From: an uncultured Clostridia bacterium
GTDB taxonomy: Bacteria > Bacillota > Clostridia > Oscillospirales > Acutalibacteraceae
Direction: 5' to 3'
DNA length: 54,465 nucleotides
Assembly (NCBI GenBank): GCA_947628175.1
Contig: CANQZA010000007.1
Location: 1-54,465 of the forward strand
Part shown: positions 1-8,116 of the stretch, one piece after another
Position numbering within the stretch: position 1 is the stretch's first letter
How the letters are laid out: each line of letters opens with the position of its first letter
The notes under the pieces: generated by a model
Database searches by the model: none
What the model was told of the DNA's origin: nothing
The model's input: only the letters and a program-made list of their open reading frames with translations
Translations under genes and position numbers: made by a program

Positions 1-1376
1 CCGAGCATCAGCTTCAGCAGCGCTACCCTTGCCCTTTCTCCGCCTGAGCATACCTCAAGCTTTTTAAACACTTCATCCCCCTTGAACAAAAATGCCGCAA
101 GCGCATTTCTCACCCGTGTTTCCGTCATAAACGGATAGTTTGCCCAGACCTCTTCAATGACTGTTTTTGACAAATCAAGTTTTGACTGCACCTGGTCAAA
201 ATACCCTGTCATAAGATTTGCGCCGAATTTGAATTTGCCCTCATCACAAGGCAAATCGCCTGTCAGAATTTTAAGAAGAGTCGTTTTTCCGCACCCGTTA
301 TCGCCTAACAGAAATACTCTTTCGCCTTTTCTTACATTGAATGAAACCCGTGAAAAAATCACTCTGCCGTCAAAAGATTTCTTTAACCCTTCCGCATCAA
401 GGACATCTTCACCCGAAACGCATTTCGGTGTAAAATCAAATCTTATTCTCTGCGCCGCCTTATCCGGAACAACAAGCTGTGCCTTAATTCTTTCAACAGC
501 CTTTTCCTTGCTTTCGGCAGTTTTTATGTTTTTTTCTCTGTTCCATCGGCGCTGCTGGGCAATAATTCCCTCAAGGCGTTCAATTTCTTTTATATCATTC
601 TTATATTTTTCCTCGACCGCCTTCTGCTCTGCTTGTTTTTTTACGAGAAATTGTGAATAATTGCCCTTATAGGTGCGAAACCTGTTATGTTCAAGCTCAA
701 CGGTTTTATCTGTGATACTGTCAAGAAAATATCTGTCGTGACTGATAATAAAGCAGGTTCCCGAAAAATTTTTCAAAAAATCCTCAAGCCATGCAATTGA
801 GCTTAAATCAAGATGATTTGTGGGCTCATCAAGAAGTAAAAAATCCGCCTTTGACAAAAGAAGCTTGGCAAGTATCAGCTTTGACTTCTGACCGCCTGAA
901 AGAACAGATGTCATTTTGCCGAAATCCTCCTCGCGAAATCCAAGCCCCATAAGCGCGCTGCGCGTCATTGCCTTATAGGTAAGACCACCCTCGGAATTGA
1001 ATGTATCGGTCAAAAAATCCTGCCGTTCAATGAGTTTTTGTGAAGGATTGGCTTTCAGCTTTTCGGAAATTTCATCAAGCTCTTTTTCAATCGAAATCAA
1101 ATCGTCAAAAACGCTTATGATCTCATCCCAGATTGTTCTGCTGTCTGAGCAGGTATGCTGCTGCATATATCCAAGGCGCACATTTTTTGAGATAAAACAA
1201 TTTCCGCTGTCAGGAGAGTATTCTTTTGTAATAATTTTAAAAAGTGATGTTTTTCCCACACCGTTAACACCGATAAAACCGACCTTTTCACCCTCCTTTA
1301 TACTGAATGAAGCGTTTTGAAAAAGCAGGTTTTCACCGAAAGACAAGGTTAAGTTTTGAACATCAAGCACATTCAT
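1..1376 (-). CDS. ABC-F family ATP-binding protein (3' end outside window)
   Basis: This is a soluble duplicated-ATPase protein of the ABC-F family; members act on the ribosome (translation factors or antibiotic protection) rather than as transporters. About 458 residues are visible from ATG at 1376, with no stop before the window edge. The first ATPase domain has a Walker A (GVNGVGKTS), the signature LSGGQKSKL and Walker B plus H-loop (LLLDEPTNHLD, ISHDR). A charged linker containing RRWNREKN follows, then a second Walker A (GDNGCGKTT) and second signature (CSGGERARVAL). There are no membrane segments. GGAG lies about 10 bases before the ATG. The remaining C-terminus lies off the left edge. 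It is divergent from manA. The subfamily (Uup, YdiF, resistance type) cannot be decided from what is visible. Confidence 0.9.
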   Translation of the reverse strand, partial: MNVLDVQNLTLSFGENLLFQNASFSIKEGEKVGFIGVNGVGKTSLFKIITKEYSPDSGNCFISKNVRLGYMQQHTCSDSRTIWDEIISVFDDLISIEKELDEISEKLKANPSQKLIERQDFLTDTFNSEGGLTYKAMTRSALMGLGFREEDFGKMTSVLSGGQKSKLILAKLLLSKADFLLLDEPTNHLDLSSIAWLEDFLKNFSGTCFIISHDRYFLDSITDKTVELEHNRFRTYKGNYSQFLVKKQAEQKAVEEKYKNDIKEIERLEGIIAQQRRWNREKNIKTAESKEKAVERIKAQLVVPDKAAQRIRFDFTPKCVSGEDVLDAEGLKKSFDGRVIFSRVSFNVRKGERVFLLGDNGCGKTTLLKILTGDLPCDEGKFKFGANLMTGYFDQVQSKLDLSKTVIEEVWANYPFMTETRVRNALAAFLFKGDEVFKKLEVCSGGERARVALLKLML

Positions 1377-1423
1377 AACAAAAATTCTCCGAAAAAGATG
1401 AGTATATTTTACACTATTTTTAA

Positions 1424-1452
1424 TTGAAAGTATAGTAAAAATTTGGTATCAT
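1424..1452 (+). promoter_or_regulatory. Sigma-A type promoter of manA
   Basis: A TTGAAA -35 (1424-1429), a 17-base spacer and a TATCAT -10 (1447-1452) lie 34 bases before the manA start. This is a near-consensus vegetative promoter read from sequence only. Confidence 0.65.
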
Positions 1453-1486
1453 AAAAAAAACAATACTTTTGATAAGGAATACGGAT

Positions 1487-2440
1487 ATGGATATTTTAAA
1501 ATTGAAGCCGGTTTTCAAGGATTATATATGGGGCGGCGAAAGATTAAAAGAAGATTTCGGTTTCAAAAGTGATCTTGACAAAATTGCCGAAGGCTGGATG
1601 CTGTCCTGCCACAAGGACGGGAAAAGCATTATTGACGGAGGAGCATTTGACCAAAAGACGCTTGCGGAAATAATTGAAAGCCATGGGAAGGAAAAAGTTG
1701 TCGGCACAAAAAGCCTTGACTTTGCCTATTTTCCTGTTTTAATCAAGCTGATAGACGCAAAAGACAATCTGTCTATACAGGTTCACCCCGATAATGATTA
1801 TGCTCAAAGAGTTGAGCATGAATTCGGCAAAACGGAAATATGGTATGTCCTTGACGCCGCCAAAGACGCAGAGCTTATTTACGGTTTTAAAAAGGAAATC
1901 ACATCAAATGAATTTAAAAATGCGATTGAAAACAATACGCTTCTTGATGTTTTAAACAGAGTAAAAGTGAAAAAAGGCGATCTGCTTTTCATTGAAGCAG
2001 GAACGGTGCACGCAATCGGCAAAGGAACGCTTATTGCGGAAATACAGCAGAATTCAAACTCTACATACAGAGTATATGACTATGCAAGAGTGGGTGCCGA
2101 CGGCAAACCGAGAGAGCTGCACATAAAAAAGGCGGTTGATGTGTCGGTAACAAAACCTCCAAAATACCCGGTAGGTCCGATGGGAGAATGTGTTGACATG
2201 GGTGCTTACACATCCACCCTGCTCGCAAAATGTGATTTGTTTACAGTCCATCATTATAATGTAAAAGAAAAAATTGAACTTTTCACTGACGAAAAAAGCT
2301 TTAACCATATTCTGGTTACAGACGGATCGGGTACACTCAATGCAGTGCCGTTCAAAAAGGGAAACAGCTTTTTTGTTCCGGCAAATTACGGCAAATATAC
2401 GGTTGAGGGAAAATGTGAAATAATAATTACAAATATTTAA
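1487..2440 (+). CDS. manA: Mannose-6-phosphate isomerase, class I
   Basis: Zinc-dependent cytosolic isomerase interconverting mannose 6-phosphate and fructose 6-phosphate. The 317-residue length fits the short Bacillus-type class I enzymes. Family motifs are the N-terminal KDYIWGGERL, the metal-site segment IQVHPDND, GKTEIWYVLDA, and the C-terminal signature around EAGTVHAIGKGTLIAEIQQ. ATG at 1487 is chosen over the in-frame TTG 18 bases earlier because AAGGA sits 8 bases before it. The gene has its own promoter and is followed by a strong terminator, so it appears monocistronic. Together with the phosphohexomutase (24254-25882) and the GH38 alpha-mannosidase (21063-23987) it could feed mannose into glycolysis or GDP-mannose synthesis; that link is an inference, as the loci are far apart. 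Confidence 0.93.
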   Translation: MDILKLKPVFKDYIWGGERLKEDFGFKSDLDKIAEGWMLSCHKDGKSIIDGGAFDQKTLAEIIESHGKEKVVGTKSLDFAYFPVLIKLIDAKDNLSIQVHPDNDYAQRVEHEFGKTEIWYVLDAAKDAELIYGFKKEITSNEFKNAIENNTLLDVLNRVKVKKGDLLFIEAGTVHAIGKGTLIAEIQQNSNSTYRVYDYARVGADGKPRELHIKKAVDVSVTKPPKYPVGPMGECVDMGAYTSTLLAKCDLFTVHHYNVKEKIELFTDEKSFNHILVTDGSGTLNAVPFKKGNSFFVPANYGKYTVEGKCEIIITNI

Positions 2441-2445
2441 GTATA

Positions 2446-2482
2446 AAAAGTCGTTAGCGGTGCAATACTACTAACGACTTTT
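2446..2482 (+). terminator. Rho-independent terminator after manA
   Basis: A 12-bp perfect stem (AAAAGTCGTTAG at 2446-2457 with its complement at 2471-2482) encloses a 13-base loop directly after the manA stop. The arm ends in TTTT followed by AT-rich sequence. Confidence 0.75.
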
Positions 2483-2500
2483 ATAATTGGAGTGATAAAT

Positions 2501-2707
2501 ATGAAAATCATTAATAACATAGCTTTAATTCTCGCAATCATCGGCGGAATTAACTGGGGCTTAATCGGACTTTTTCAGTTTGATTTGGTAGCATGGATCT
2601 GCGGAGGTCAGGATTCTGTATTATCAAGAATCATCTACAGCCTTGTAGGCCTTGCAGCAATCTGGTGCATAAGCCTTCTCTTCAGCCACAGAACAGCTGA
2701 GGACTAA
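2501..2707 (+). CDS. DUF378 family small membrane protein
   Basis: A 68-residue protein of the DUF378 (YuzA-like) family, predicted to span the membrane twice. The first segment carries the family hallmark GGINWGLIGLFQFDLV, and a second hydrophobic helix (RIIYSLVGLAAIWCISLLF) follows a short loop. ATG at 2501 has GGAG 8 bases upstream; the GTG three codons earlier overlaps that site and is less likely. It lies between two strong hairpins. The function of the family is unknown. Confidence 0.85.
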   Translation: MKIINNIALILAIIGGINWGLIGLFQFDLVAWICGGQDSVLSRIIYSLVGLAAIWCISLLFSHRTAED

Positions 2708-2722
2708 TTTGTTTAATCCACG

Positions 2723-2758
2723 CCAAACGCCCGAAAGCAAATGCTTTCGGGCGTTTGG
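2723..2758. terminator. Hairpin between converging genes
   Basis: A perfect 17-bp inverted repeat (arms 2723-2739 and 2742-2758, sequence CCAAACGCCCGAAAGCA and its complement) sits between the DUF378 gene and the converging phospholipase-like gene. It is strong enough to end transcription from both sides, although the following T tracts are short. Confidence 0.7.
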
Positions 2759-2777
2759 TATTACTAAGAAAAACTTT

Positions 2778-3437
2778 TCAGGCAGTTAAAGCAGCAGGAA
2801 AACGCTTTTTGATTTCATCATATATTTCTACGGCCGTACGAATGACAAATAATTCCATATCCTGAGGAAAAGTATATTTATAGGTAATATCGAGCGGTTT
2901 GATAGTTTCATAAAAAGAGACGATATTTTTCATCTGCCAAGAGATTTCGTTATTTTTATAAATATCGGGATACGGCTCATCAAATCCGTCAAAAGTTTTA
3001 AACAGCTCAAAGGACGGGCTTTTATGTTCGGCGCAGAACGCAAAATCAATATTGTGCCACTCACCTTTTATCTGCCGGGAAAATTGCCTGTTCCCCGAAA
3101 TTGGACCGAACTTATCCTGTATAGGAAAAATAATATAAGGAGCATTTTTGCAGTCGGTCATCAGATGAACCATATAGCCGATATAAAAAGACTTTTTATT
3201 GATATCGGTTTCATTTTTCACATATTGATTATAGACATATTCATAGTCGCAGTCACTTTTATTTATATAATCTTTTTTGGTAAGATGCGTCACCTGTGTC
3301 GGAGGATTATATCCGTCGCCGACGGGAACACCGCAATCAGGTGCTATATTGCCGATTAAAAAATACTCAGTATTAATATTGATAAATTTGTCTTTAAGCA
3401 GATCGGCAATCCTGAAATGTGTCATCCATGACGGCAT
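2778..3437 (-). CDS. Zinc-dependent phospholipase C-like protein
   Basis: A 219-residue protein of the bacterial zinc-dependent phospholipase C fold (Zn_dep_PLPC-like), probably a metallohydrolase of unknown substrate. Candidate metal ligands are spread as in the family: the N-terminal MPSWMTHFRIADLL, GNIAPDCG, THLTKKDY and YIGYMVHLMTDC. There is no signal peptide, so the protein is probably intracellular, unlike secreted phospholipase toxins. AAGGAG lies 7 bases upstream of ATG 3437. The start overlaps the methyltransferase end by 16 bases, indicating co-translation. The exact activity is not assigned; many such proteins in Clostridia are annotated only as hydrolases. Confidence 0.7.
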   Translation of the reverse strand: MPSWMTHFRIADLLKDKFININTEYFLIGNIAPDCGVPVGDGYNPPTQVTHLTKKDYINKSDCDYEYVYNQYVKNETDINKKSFYIGYMVHLMTDCKNAPYIIFPIQDKFGPISGNRQFSRQIKGEWHNIDFAFCAEHKSPSFELFKTFDGFDEPYPDIYKNNEISWQMKNIVSFYETIKPLDITYKYTFPQDMELFVIRTAVEIYDEIKKRFPAALTA

Positions 3438-4180
3438 AATGATTCTCCTTCTTTTTTTACGAAAGTCAAATGATTAAAAAAAGCGGCATTCTTATATTCG
3501 GCAAGATTACACACCCTCATCTCAAGCTCGAGCATATTATCATACCATTCATCCGTGAATTTGATACTGTCGTTTGAGGAGAGAGCAAAAAAGGTTCGGA
3601 TACCGAAAATACCTGTATTTTTTAAATCGCTTTTTTCTGCCCATTGTAATGCGGTTTTATTATCATAGGAATGGCGGATACCAAAAGAGGTTTTACAATT
3701 GCCGTCGCCCTGTTCAAGCAAACTGAGCGCCTGACGCGGATCGTCACCGAATACCGCATATGCAAAAACTCTGCCCGTACAATTGTGCTTTATCAAAGAA
3801 AGCATACCGCCCTTTTTTAATATGCGCGACAGTTGCTTAAAAATCCCAAATTGGTCAGATACATACTCAAGAACATTATGACAAATTACGACATCAAAAA
3901 AGCCGTCATCATACTGCTCAAGCGCCTCCAAGCCGCCATGAATAACATGATAGCTGTTATTGCGAAAGCGTCTTTCAAGCATTTGCAAATCAGGCTCCAC
4001 TGCAACAACATTATGCTTTTTTGCATAGTGATCCGATGTAACGCAGAACCCGCTGCCAAAATCAAGTATGTTGAGTCTCTCTTTGTGCTCAAGATCAAGC
4101 TGTTTCCACAGAATATCGTAAAACATTCTTCCCCACGGACTATGAACAAGATTATAATAATCGTCAATTGAGCTCGGCAT
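3422..4180 (-). CDS. Class I SAM-dependent methyltransferase
   Basis: A 252-residue methyltransferase with a Rossmann fold. Motif I is LNILDFGSGFCVTSD, the acidic end of strand 2 is VVAVEPD, motif IV is FDVVICHNVLEYV, and motif VI is RILKKGGMLSLIKHN. The C-terminal third is variable and probably determines the substrate, which is not recognisable. ATG 4180 is preferred over the TTG at 4198 because a GGGGGA element precedes it by about 11 bases. It is the upstream partner of the phospholipase-like gene, with overlapping ends. A metabolite or small-molecule methylase is as likely as a nucleic-acid one. Confidence 0.8.
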   Translation of the reverse strand: MPSSIDDYYNLVHSPWGRMFYDILWKQLDLEHKERLNILDFGSGFCVTSDHYAKKHNVVAVEPDLQMLERRFRNNSYHVIHGGLEALEQYDDGFFDVVICHNVLEYVSDQFGIFKQLSRILKKGGMLSLIKHNCTGRVFAYAVFGDDPRQALSLLEQGDGNCKTSFGIRHSYDNKTALQWAEKSDLKNTGIFGIRTFFALSSNDSIKFTDEWYDNMLELEMRVCNLAEYKNAAFFNHLTFVKKEGESLCRHG

Positions 4181-4221
4181 AGCTTGTTTTTCCCCCAAAA
4201 AAATTTTCAGTTATTTATTTT

Positions 4222-4656
4222 TTAAAGGCGCTGTATAAATCCTTTTTTCTCAATACTGTTATAGCCTGCTTTTCTGTAAAATCTCAATGTGCTTCTTTTC
4301 TTGGAACCTGTGAGGAGCATCATTTTATAACAGTTATTTTTTTCTGCAATATCCCGTGCATAAGCAAGGCATTCTGTTGCGAATCCCTGACCTCTGTACG
4401 CTTTATCGGTAACGACATTTTCAATCAAGGCATACGGGCGTACATTTTTTGTGAGATTCATAATAATGATACAGGTGCAGGAGGATACTATTTTTCCGTC
4501 TTTTTCCGCAACAATCAAATGATAGTCGGGATTTTTACATATTTCATCCCAGACAGACATCAGATGATTGTCCTTTTCAGGCTTTTTTCTCTCGTGCAGA
4601 TGCAAATACAAATCAAGCATCTGCTCTAAATCCTCGTAAACGGCCTCCCGTATCAT
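4222..4656 (-). CDS. GNAT family N-acetyltransferase
   Basis: A 144-residue single-domain GNAT acetyltransferase that uses acetyl-CoA to acetylate an unknown amine. The fold is visible from the N-terminal MIREAVYEDLEQMLDLYLHL through the central strand VAEKDGKIVSS to the acetyl-CoA pyrophosphate loop (DKAYRGQGFATECLAYA). A C-terminal FYRKAGY segment completes the family pattern. AAAGGGAG lies upstream of ATG 4656. It is followed by the methyltransferase 41 bases on, possibly in the same transcript. Confidence 0.88.
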   Translation of the reverse strand: MIREAVYEDLEQMLDLYLHLHERKKPEKDNHLMSVWDEICKNPDYHLIVAEKDGKIVSSCTCIIIMNLTKNVRPYALIENVVTDKAYRGQGFATECLAYARDIAEKNNCYKMMLLTGSKKRSTLRFYRKAGYNSIEKKGFIQRL

Positions 4657-4683
4657 AAAATCACTCCCTTTAAATATAAATCC

Positions 4684-5169
4684 TCAATCGACGAGGTCAT
4701 CGGTTTTACATCTGATTACTTTTTTAAGCTCGTCAAAGCTCATTTCAATCTGATATCCGATTGCACCCGCACTGAAAATAATGGTATCGAGACTTTGCAC
4801 CGTTTTGTGAAATACAGTGGGAAAAAACTTTTTCATTCCGATGGGAGAGCATCCCCCGTGAATATATCCCGTCAGTGAAAAAAGCTCCTTTTGCTTTATC
4901 ATTTCAATTGACTTCTCCCCTACGGATTTCGCCGCTTTTTTTAAATTCAACTGTTTTTCAACAGGTATTACAAACACATAGTGATTTAATGTTTTTGATA
5001 CTGTAACAAGAGTTTTGAACACCTGCTCGGGATTCTGGTTGAGAGCTCGCACAACCTCTATACCGCTTACGGCATCTGTATCTGCATATGAATGGACTGA
5101 GTACGCAACATTTTTGCTGTCCAGTATACGCATTGCATTTGTTTTTTTATCGTTATTCTTTTTTGACAT
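4684..5169 (-). CDS. ybaK: Cys-tRNA(Pro)/Cys-tRNA(Cys) deacylase, YbaK/EbsC type
   Basis: A 161-residue YbaK-type trans-editing enzyme, which hydrolyses Cys mischarged on tRNA-Pro by prolyl-tRNA synthetase. The domain covers nearly the whole protein: HSYADTDAVSGIEVVRAL, then VFKTLVTV with the catalytic-type Lys, FVIPVEKQLNLKKAAK, the glycine-rich loop TGYIHGGCSPIGMKK, and a C-terminal FSAGAIGYQIEM. AGGGAA precedes ATG 5169. It lies 27 bases before the GNAT gene on the same strand and after the terminator of the DUF362 gene. Specificity (Cys-tRNA versus other mischarged species) cannot be read with certainty. Confidence 0.9.
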   Translation of the reverse strand: MSKKNNDKKTNAMRILDSKNVAYSVHSYADTDAVSGIEVVRALNQNPEQVFKTLVTVSKTLNHYVFVIPVEKQLNLKKAAKSVGEKSIEMIKQKELFSLTGYIHGGCSPIGMKKFFPTVFHKTVQSLDTIIFSAGAIGYQIEMSFDELKKVIRCKTDDLVD

Positions 5170-5194
5170 ATATTATTCCCTGTTTATGTAAACC

Positions 5195-5225
5195 AAAGCC
5201 GGCGTATTCAAGATGCACCGGCTTT
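5195..5225 (-). terminator. Terminator after DUF362 gene
   Basis: An 8-bp GC-rich stem (AAAGCCGG at 5195-5202 with CCGGCTTT at 5218-5225) lies downstream of the DUF362 gene on the reverse strand. The T tract is interrupted, so strength is moderate. Confidence 0.55.
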
Positions 5226-5253
5226 TATTTCACTATAAGATAACTGTTAACAT

Positions 5254-6120
5254 CTAAAGATTAACAATATCGTATTCCCTAACACCTATACCGTGTATCG
5301 CAGCAGTTTCAACCGTGTGAATTGCGTTTCTCGAATTCATACGCTCAATAAGAGCCGCCTTTCCCGCATCGGAAGAATGGATGACGGCGTCATAGCAGGC
5401 CTGGTCAACAGCAACGGGATCGGTTGAGGCGAAAATACCTATATCAGCCATTTCCGGCTCGTGAGGATTGCTGTCACAATCACAGTCAACGGACAGTCTG
5501 TTTGCAACATTGATATACAGAAGATTCTCTTTGCCCATATATTCAACTATTGATTTATCTGCATCTGCCATACTTTCAAGAAAAGAGTCATGATCGGCGG
5601 TCCAGATGTCCTCCGGCTTGCCCGCACCGTGGATATTCGCTTTGCCGTGCGAGGATGCAACGCCGATAGACATATTCTTTAACGCTCCGCCGAAGCCGCC
5701 CATCAGATGCCCTTTAAAATGTGATAAAATGAGCATGGAATCATATTTCTTTAGATGGATTCCCACAAAATTTTCAGTCAGATGCTTTCCGCCCGTTACA
5801 GGAATTGCAAAATCACCGTCTTCGTCCATAATGTCACATTCGGCAATTTCAGTAAAGCCGTGCTCCTTTATTGCCTTCCAATGCTCCTCAGTTGTATTTC
5901 GCCTTCCCTCATACGCTGTGTTGCATTCAACAATAACACCGTTTAATTCCTCTACTAAAGGTTTAATGAGCTCAGGCTGTAAAAAATTATGACCTCCCGG
6001 TTCACCGGTAGAAATTTTAACAGCGACTCTGCCTTTCAGTTCAACTCCGAGTGCGTGATATATCTTCTGAAGTGACTGCGGTGTAATCTCACTTGTAAAA
6101 TATACCTTTGCCTTTTCCAT
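5254..6120 (-). CDS. DUF362 domain protein (no ferredoxin domain)
   Basis: A 288-residue DUF362 family protein. The diagnostic parts are VAVKISTGEPGGHNFLQPELIKPLVEEL in two pieces, VECNTAYEGRRN, the central HFKGHLMGGFGGALKNMSIG, and DPVAVDQACYDAV. Family members often carry a C-terminal 4Fe-4S ferredoxin domain; here there are no CxxCxxC clusters, although a CDCDSNPHEPE segment near residue 215 is Cys-rich. The function of the domain is unknown. ATG 6120 is preferred because GGAGG is correctly spaced before it. A TTGAAA/TATAAT promoter lies just upstream. Confidence 0.85.
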   Translation of the reverse strand: MEKAKVYFTSEITPQSLQKIYHALGVELKGRVAVKISTGEPGGHNFLQPELIKPLVEELNGVIVECNTAYEGRRNTTEEHWKAIKEHGFTEIAECDIMDEDGDFAIPVTGGKHLTENFVGIHLKKYDSMLILSHFKGHLMGGFGGALKNMSIGVASSHGKANIHGAGKPEDIWTADHDSFLESMADADKSIVEYMGKENLLYINVANRLSVDCDCDSNPHEPEMADIGIFASTDPVAVDQACYDAVIHSSDAGKAALIERMNSRNAIHTVETAAIHGIGVREYDIVNL

Positions 6121-6161
6121 ACTATCAACCTCCGAAATCATTATCTGTAAAGTACATAAAT

Positions 6162-6191
6162 ATTATAACTCATTATATACCAAATTTTCAA
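6162..6191 (-). promoter_or_regulatory. Promoter of DUF362 gene
   Basis: On the reverse strand TTGAAA (6191-6186) and TATAAT (6167-6162) are separated by 18 bases, 42 bases before the ATG at 6120. Confidence 0.6.
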
Positions 6192-6219
6192 CTGCTGCAA
6201 TCTACAGCACGGTCCATAT

Positions 6220-6450
6220 TTAACCGCTAAAGGTTTTATCAGAATATGCGTCGGTCATGATTAACCGCCTTTTGGCGGTATGCATTTTCACAATATCTCC
6301 GGCGTCGTTTTTTATACCGATTTCGGTTTGCTGTATAAGCGAACCGTCCATGCTGCTTTTCAAGATAATCTGTGTAACAACAAGATCGTCATTCTCAAAC
6401 AAATCATCCGTGCCGATAATCTCTTCAAAAGTTTCTTCAAAATCAAACAT
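6220..6450 (-). CDS. Hypothetical acidic small protein
   Basis: A 76-residue reading frame without a recognised family. The N-terminus is strongly acidic (FDFEETFEEIIGTDDLFENDD), the middle is predicted beta-rich (LVVTQIILKSS, QQTEIGIKND), and the C-terminus is basic (HTAKRRLIMTD). GGAG lies 9 bases before ATG 6450, which supports translation. It is divergent from the GH5 gene and shares the intergenic space with that promoter. No membrane segment or cysteine is present. Confidence 0.5.
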   Translation of the reverse strand: MFDFEETFEEIIGTDDLFENDDLVVTQIILKSSMDGSLIQQTEIGIKNDAGDIVKMHTAKRRLIMTDAYSDKTFSG

Positions 6451-6496
6451 TCTTCATTACTCCGAATTCAAGCTTCATTTACATTCTAAGTTATCC

Positions 6497-6525
6497 TTGA
6501 AAAAAAGTCAAATAAATGATATATT
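6497..6525 (+). promoter_or_regulatory. Promoter of GH5 gene
   Basis: TTGAAA (6497-6502), a 17-base spacer and TATATT (6520-6525) lie about 66 bases before the GH5 start. Confidence 0.6.
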
Positions 6526-6591
6526 CGTTATGGGATCAGTTGTAAAATTAATACATTCATGTATCGTTTTCAGAGAAAAAAGGAGAAAAAA

Positions 6592-8010
6592 ATGGAAAAC
6601 TTCTATTGCGACGGTCAGGTCATAAGAGATGCGCATGGCAGGCAAAGATTATTCAGAGGAATAAACATCTGTATTAAGGGCGATATTTCCGCCAAAAAAT
6701 TCAGGAAGATCATTCCATATTCCCAAATGATTGACAATCTCATAAGTATCGGAGCTAATATTGTAAGACTCGGTATAACCTGGAGCGTCATTGAGCCCCG
6801 TGAGGGAGAGTACAACGATGAAATCATTGACGCCTTAAAAGAGTTTATTGAAAAGTGCGGTGAAAACGGCATATATGTTCTCCTTGATATGCACCAGGAC
6901 TTATTTTCAAGGTATTTTTACGGCGACGGCGCTCCGAAGTGGGCAATTGACAAAAGCATAAAGAGAAAAAGACCATTTGCAATATGGGCAGAGGGCTATT
7001 TTTATATGGACGGCGTCCAACATGCTTTCAGCAACTTCTGGAACAATAAAGACGGAATTCAGGATAAATTCATAAAAGCATGGCAATACCTTGCAGACAG
7101 GCTCGACGGTTGCGGCAATATTATAGGTCTTGATTATATGAACGAACCGTATGTTGAGAAAAACGGCAGAACTATATTTCTTAATCTTATAAGAAATATT
7201 TGCAAAACAGCGTTTAACAAGACTATAGAGCCTGAAAAATATTTTCATACAGTAGGTAACAAGACGGCATTTGCGCTTACTGTATTAAAAATTGTAACTG
7301 TTATTAAAAATAAAAATAATCTGAAACACCTCATAAGAACAATGGATAACCGAGAAAATTTCGGCAATGCGGTAAAGAATCTTAACCAATACACAGATTC
7401 CTTTAATATGGAATACTACCAGCCGTTTTTTGACAAAATCAGAAGTGTTGCAAAAGTAAACAGTGCCTTCAGCTTTTTTGAACACAATTATTATTGCAAC
7501 TTGGGAATACCGTTTGAAATCAAAACAGATGAAAGTTGTATCTACTCCCCTCACGCGTACGATATTTTTATTGACTCCCCTTTATACAATAACTATTCGA
7601 GCAATGAAAGAATTCAGTTTATCCTTGACAGTATAAGAGAAAATCAGATTAAAATGAATGTACCTGTCATTTTAGGCGAATGGGGCGGCAACGCACCAAA
7701 TGGTTTCAAATGGATAGAGCATATTGATTATATTATGGCACAATTAGAAAAAAACCAATGGAGCAGCATTTACTGGTCTCTTGATTTCAATAACAGGAAA
7801 CTGCTTCGCGTTTTCAACAGACCGTATCCGGTTGCTGTGTGCGGTAAAATCAGGGAGATCAAAACTAAGTCGCAGGAGAGGATTTTCCGTCTTGTCTGGG
7901 AACAGGAGGAAATATTTGAAAAAACAAAGACACAGATTTATGTTCCCGAAAAGGGCATTGTCGAATATGACGGCAAAGCGGGGGAAAACAGTATTGAAAT
8001 CAAATATTAA
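6592..8010 (+). CDS. GH5 glycoside hydrolase, endoglycoceramidase-like
   Basis: A 472-residue TIM-barrel glycosidase of family GH5, closest in architecture to endoglycoceramidases (release of glycan from ceramide). The barrel begins with LFRGINICIKGD. YVLLDMHQDLFSRYFYGDGAPKWA is the strand-3 signature typical of that subgroup. The acid/base Glu185 is in DYMNEPY, the barrel His/Tyr are in YSPHAYD, and the nucleophile Glu363 is in LGEWGG. A C-terminal beta-rich tail follows. There is no signal peptide or anchor, so it should act inside the cell, unlike most described endoglycoceramidases. AGGAG lies 6 bases before ATG 6592. The lipid-glycan substrate is an inference; a cellulase-like specificity is not excluded. 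Confidence 0.8.
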   Translation: MENFYCDGQVIRDAHGRQRLFRGINICIKGDISAKKFRKIIPYSQMIDNLISIGANIVRLGITWSVIEPREGEYNDEIIDALKEFIEKCGENGIYVLLDMHQDLFSRYFYGDGAPKWAIDKSIKRKRPFAIWAEGYFYMDGVQHAFSNFWNNKDGIQDKFIKAWQYLADRLDGCGNIIGLDYMNEPYVEKNGRTIFLNLIRNICKTAFNKTIEPEKYFHTVGNKTAFALTVLKIVTVIKNKNNLKHLIRTMDNRENFGNAVKNLNQYTDSFNMEYYQPFFDKIRSVAKVNSAFSFFEHNYYCNLGIPFEIKTDESCIYSPHAYDIFIDSPLYNNYSSNERIQFILDSIRENQIKMNVPVILGEWGGNAPNGFKWIEHIDYIMAQLEKNQWSSIYWSLDFNNRKLLRVFNRPYPVAVCGKIREIKTKSQERIFRLVWEQEEIFEKTKTQIYVPEKGIVEYDGKAGENSIEIKY

Positions 8011-8013
8011 ACT

Positions 8014-8056
8014 AAAAAGAGGTTGTCACACAAAAAAAGTGAGACAGCCTCTTTTG
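8014..8056 (+). terminator. Terminator after GH5 gene
   Basis: The stem AAAAGAGGTTGTC pairs with GACAGCCTCTTTT (one G-U pair), extended by a CAC/GTG step, around an A-rich loop. It starts three bases after the GH5 stop and runs into TTTTGATTTTT. Confidence 0.7.
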
Positions 8057-8116
8057 ATTTTTCTGAACTTCTGCGCATATAGTATTGCAGAGCAAATAAT
8101 ATTTCGGAGTGATTTT

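Noticed and set aside
2723-2758. Perfect 17-bp inverted repeat considered as mobile element end or attachment site
   Set aside because: It lies between two gene 3' ends and has only one copy; a terminator explains it.
6257-6625. Forward-strand frame opposite the 76-residue gene and into GH5
   Set aside because: No ribosome site or family features; it runs over the GH5 promoter and start.
7781-8116. Open frame extending the amidase gene into the end of the GH5 gene
   Set aside because: It is the alternative frame of the GH5 coding region and passes through its terminator; ATG 8117 has a good ribosome site.
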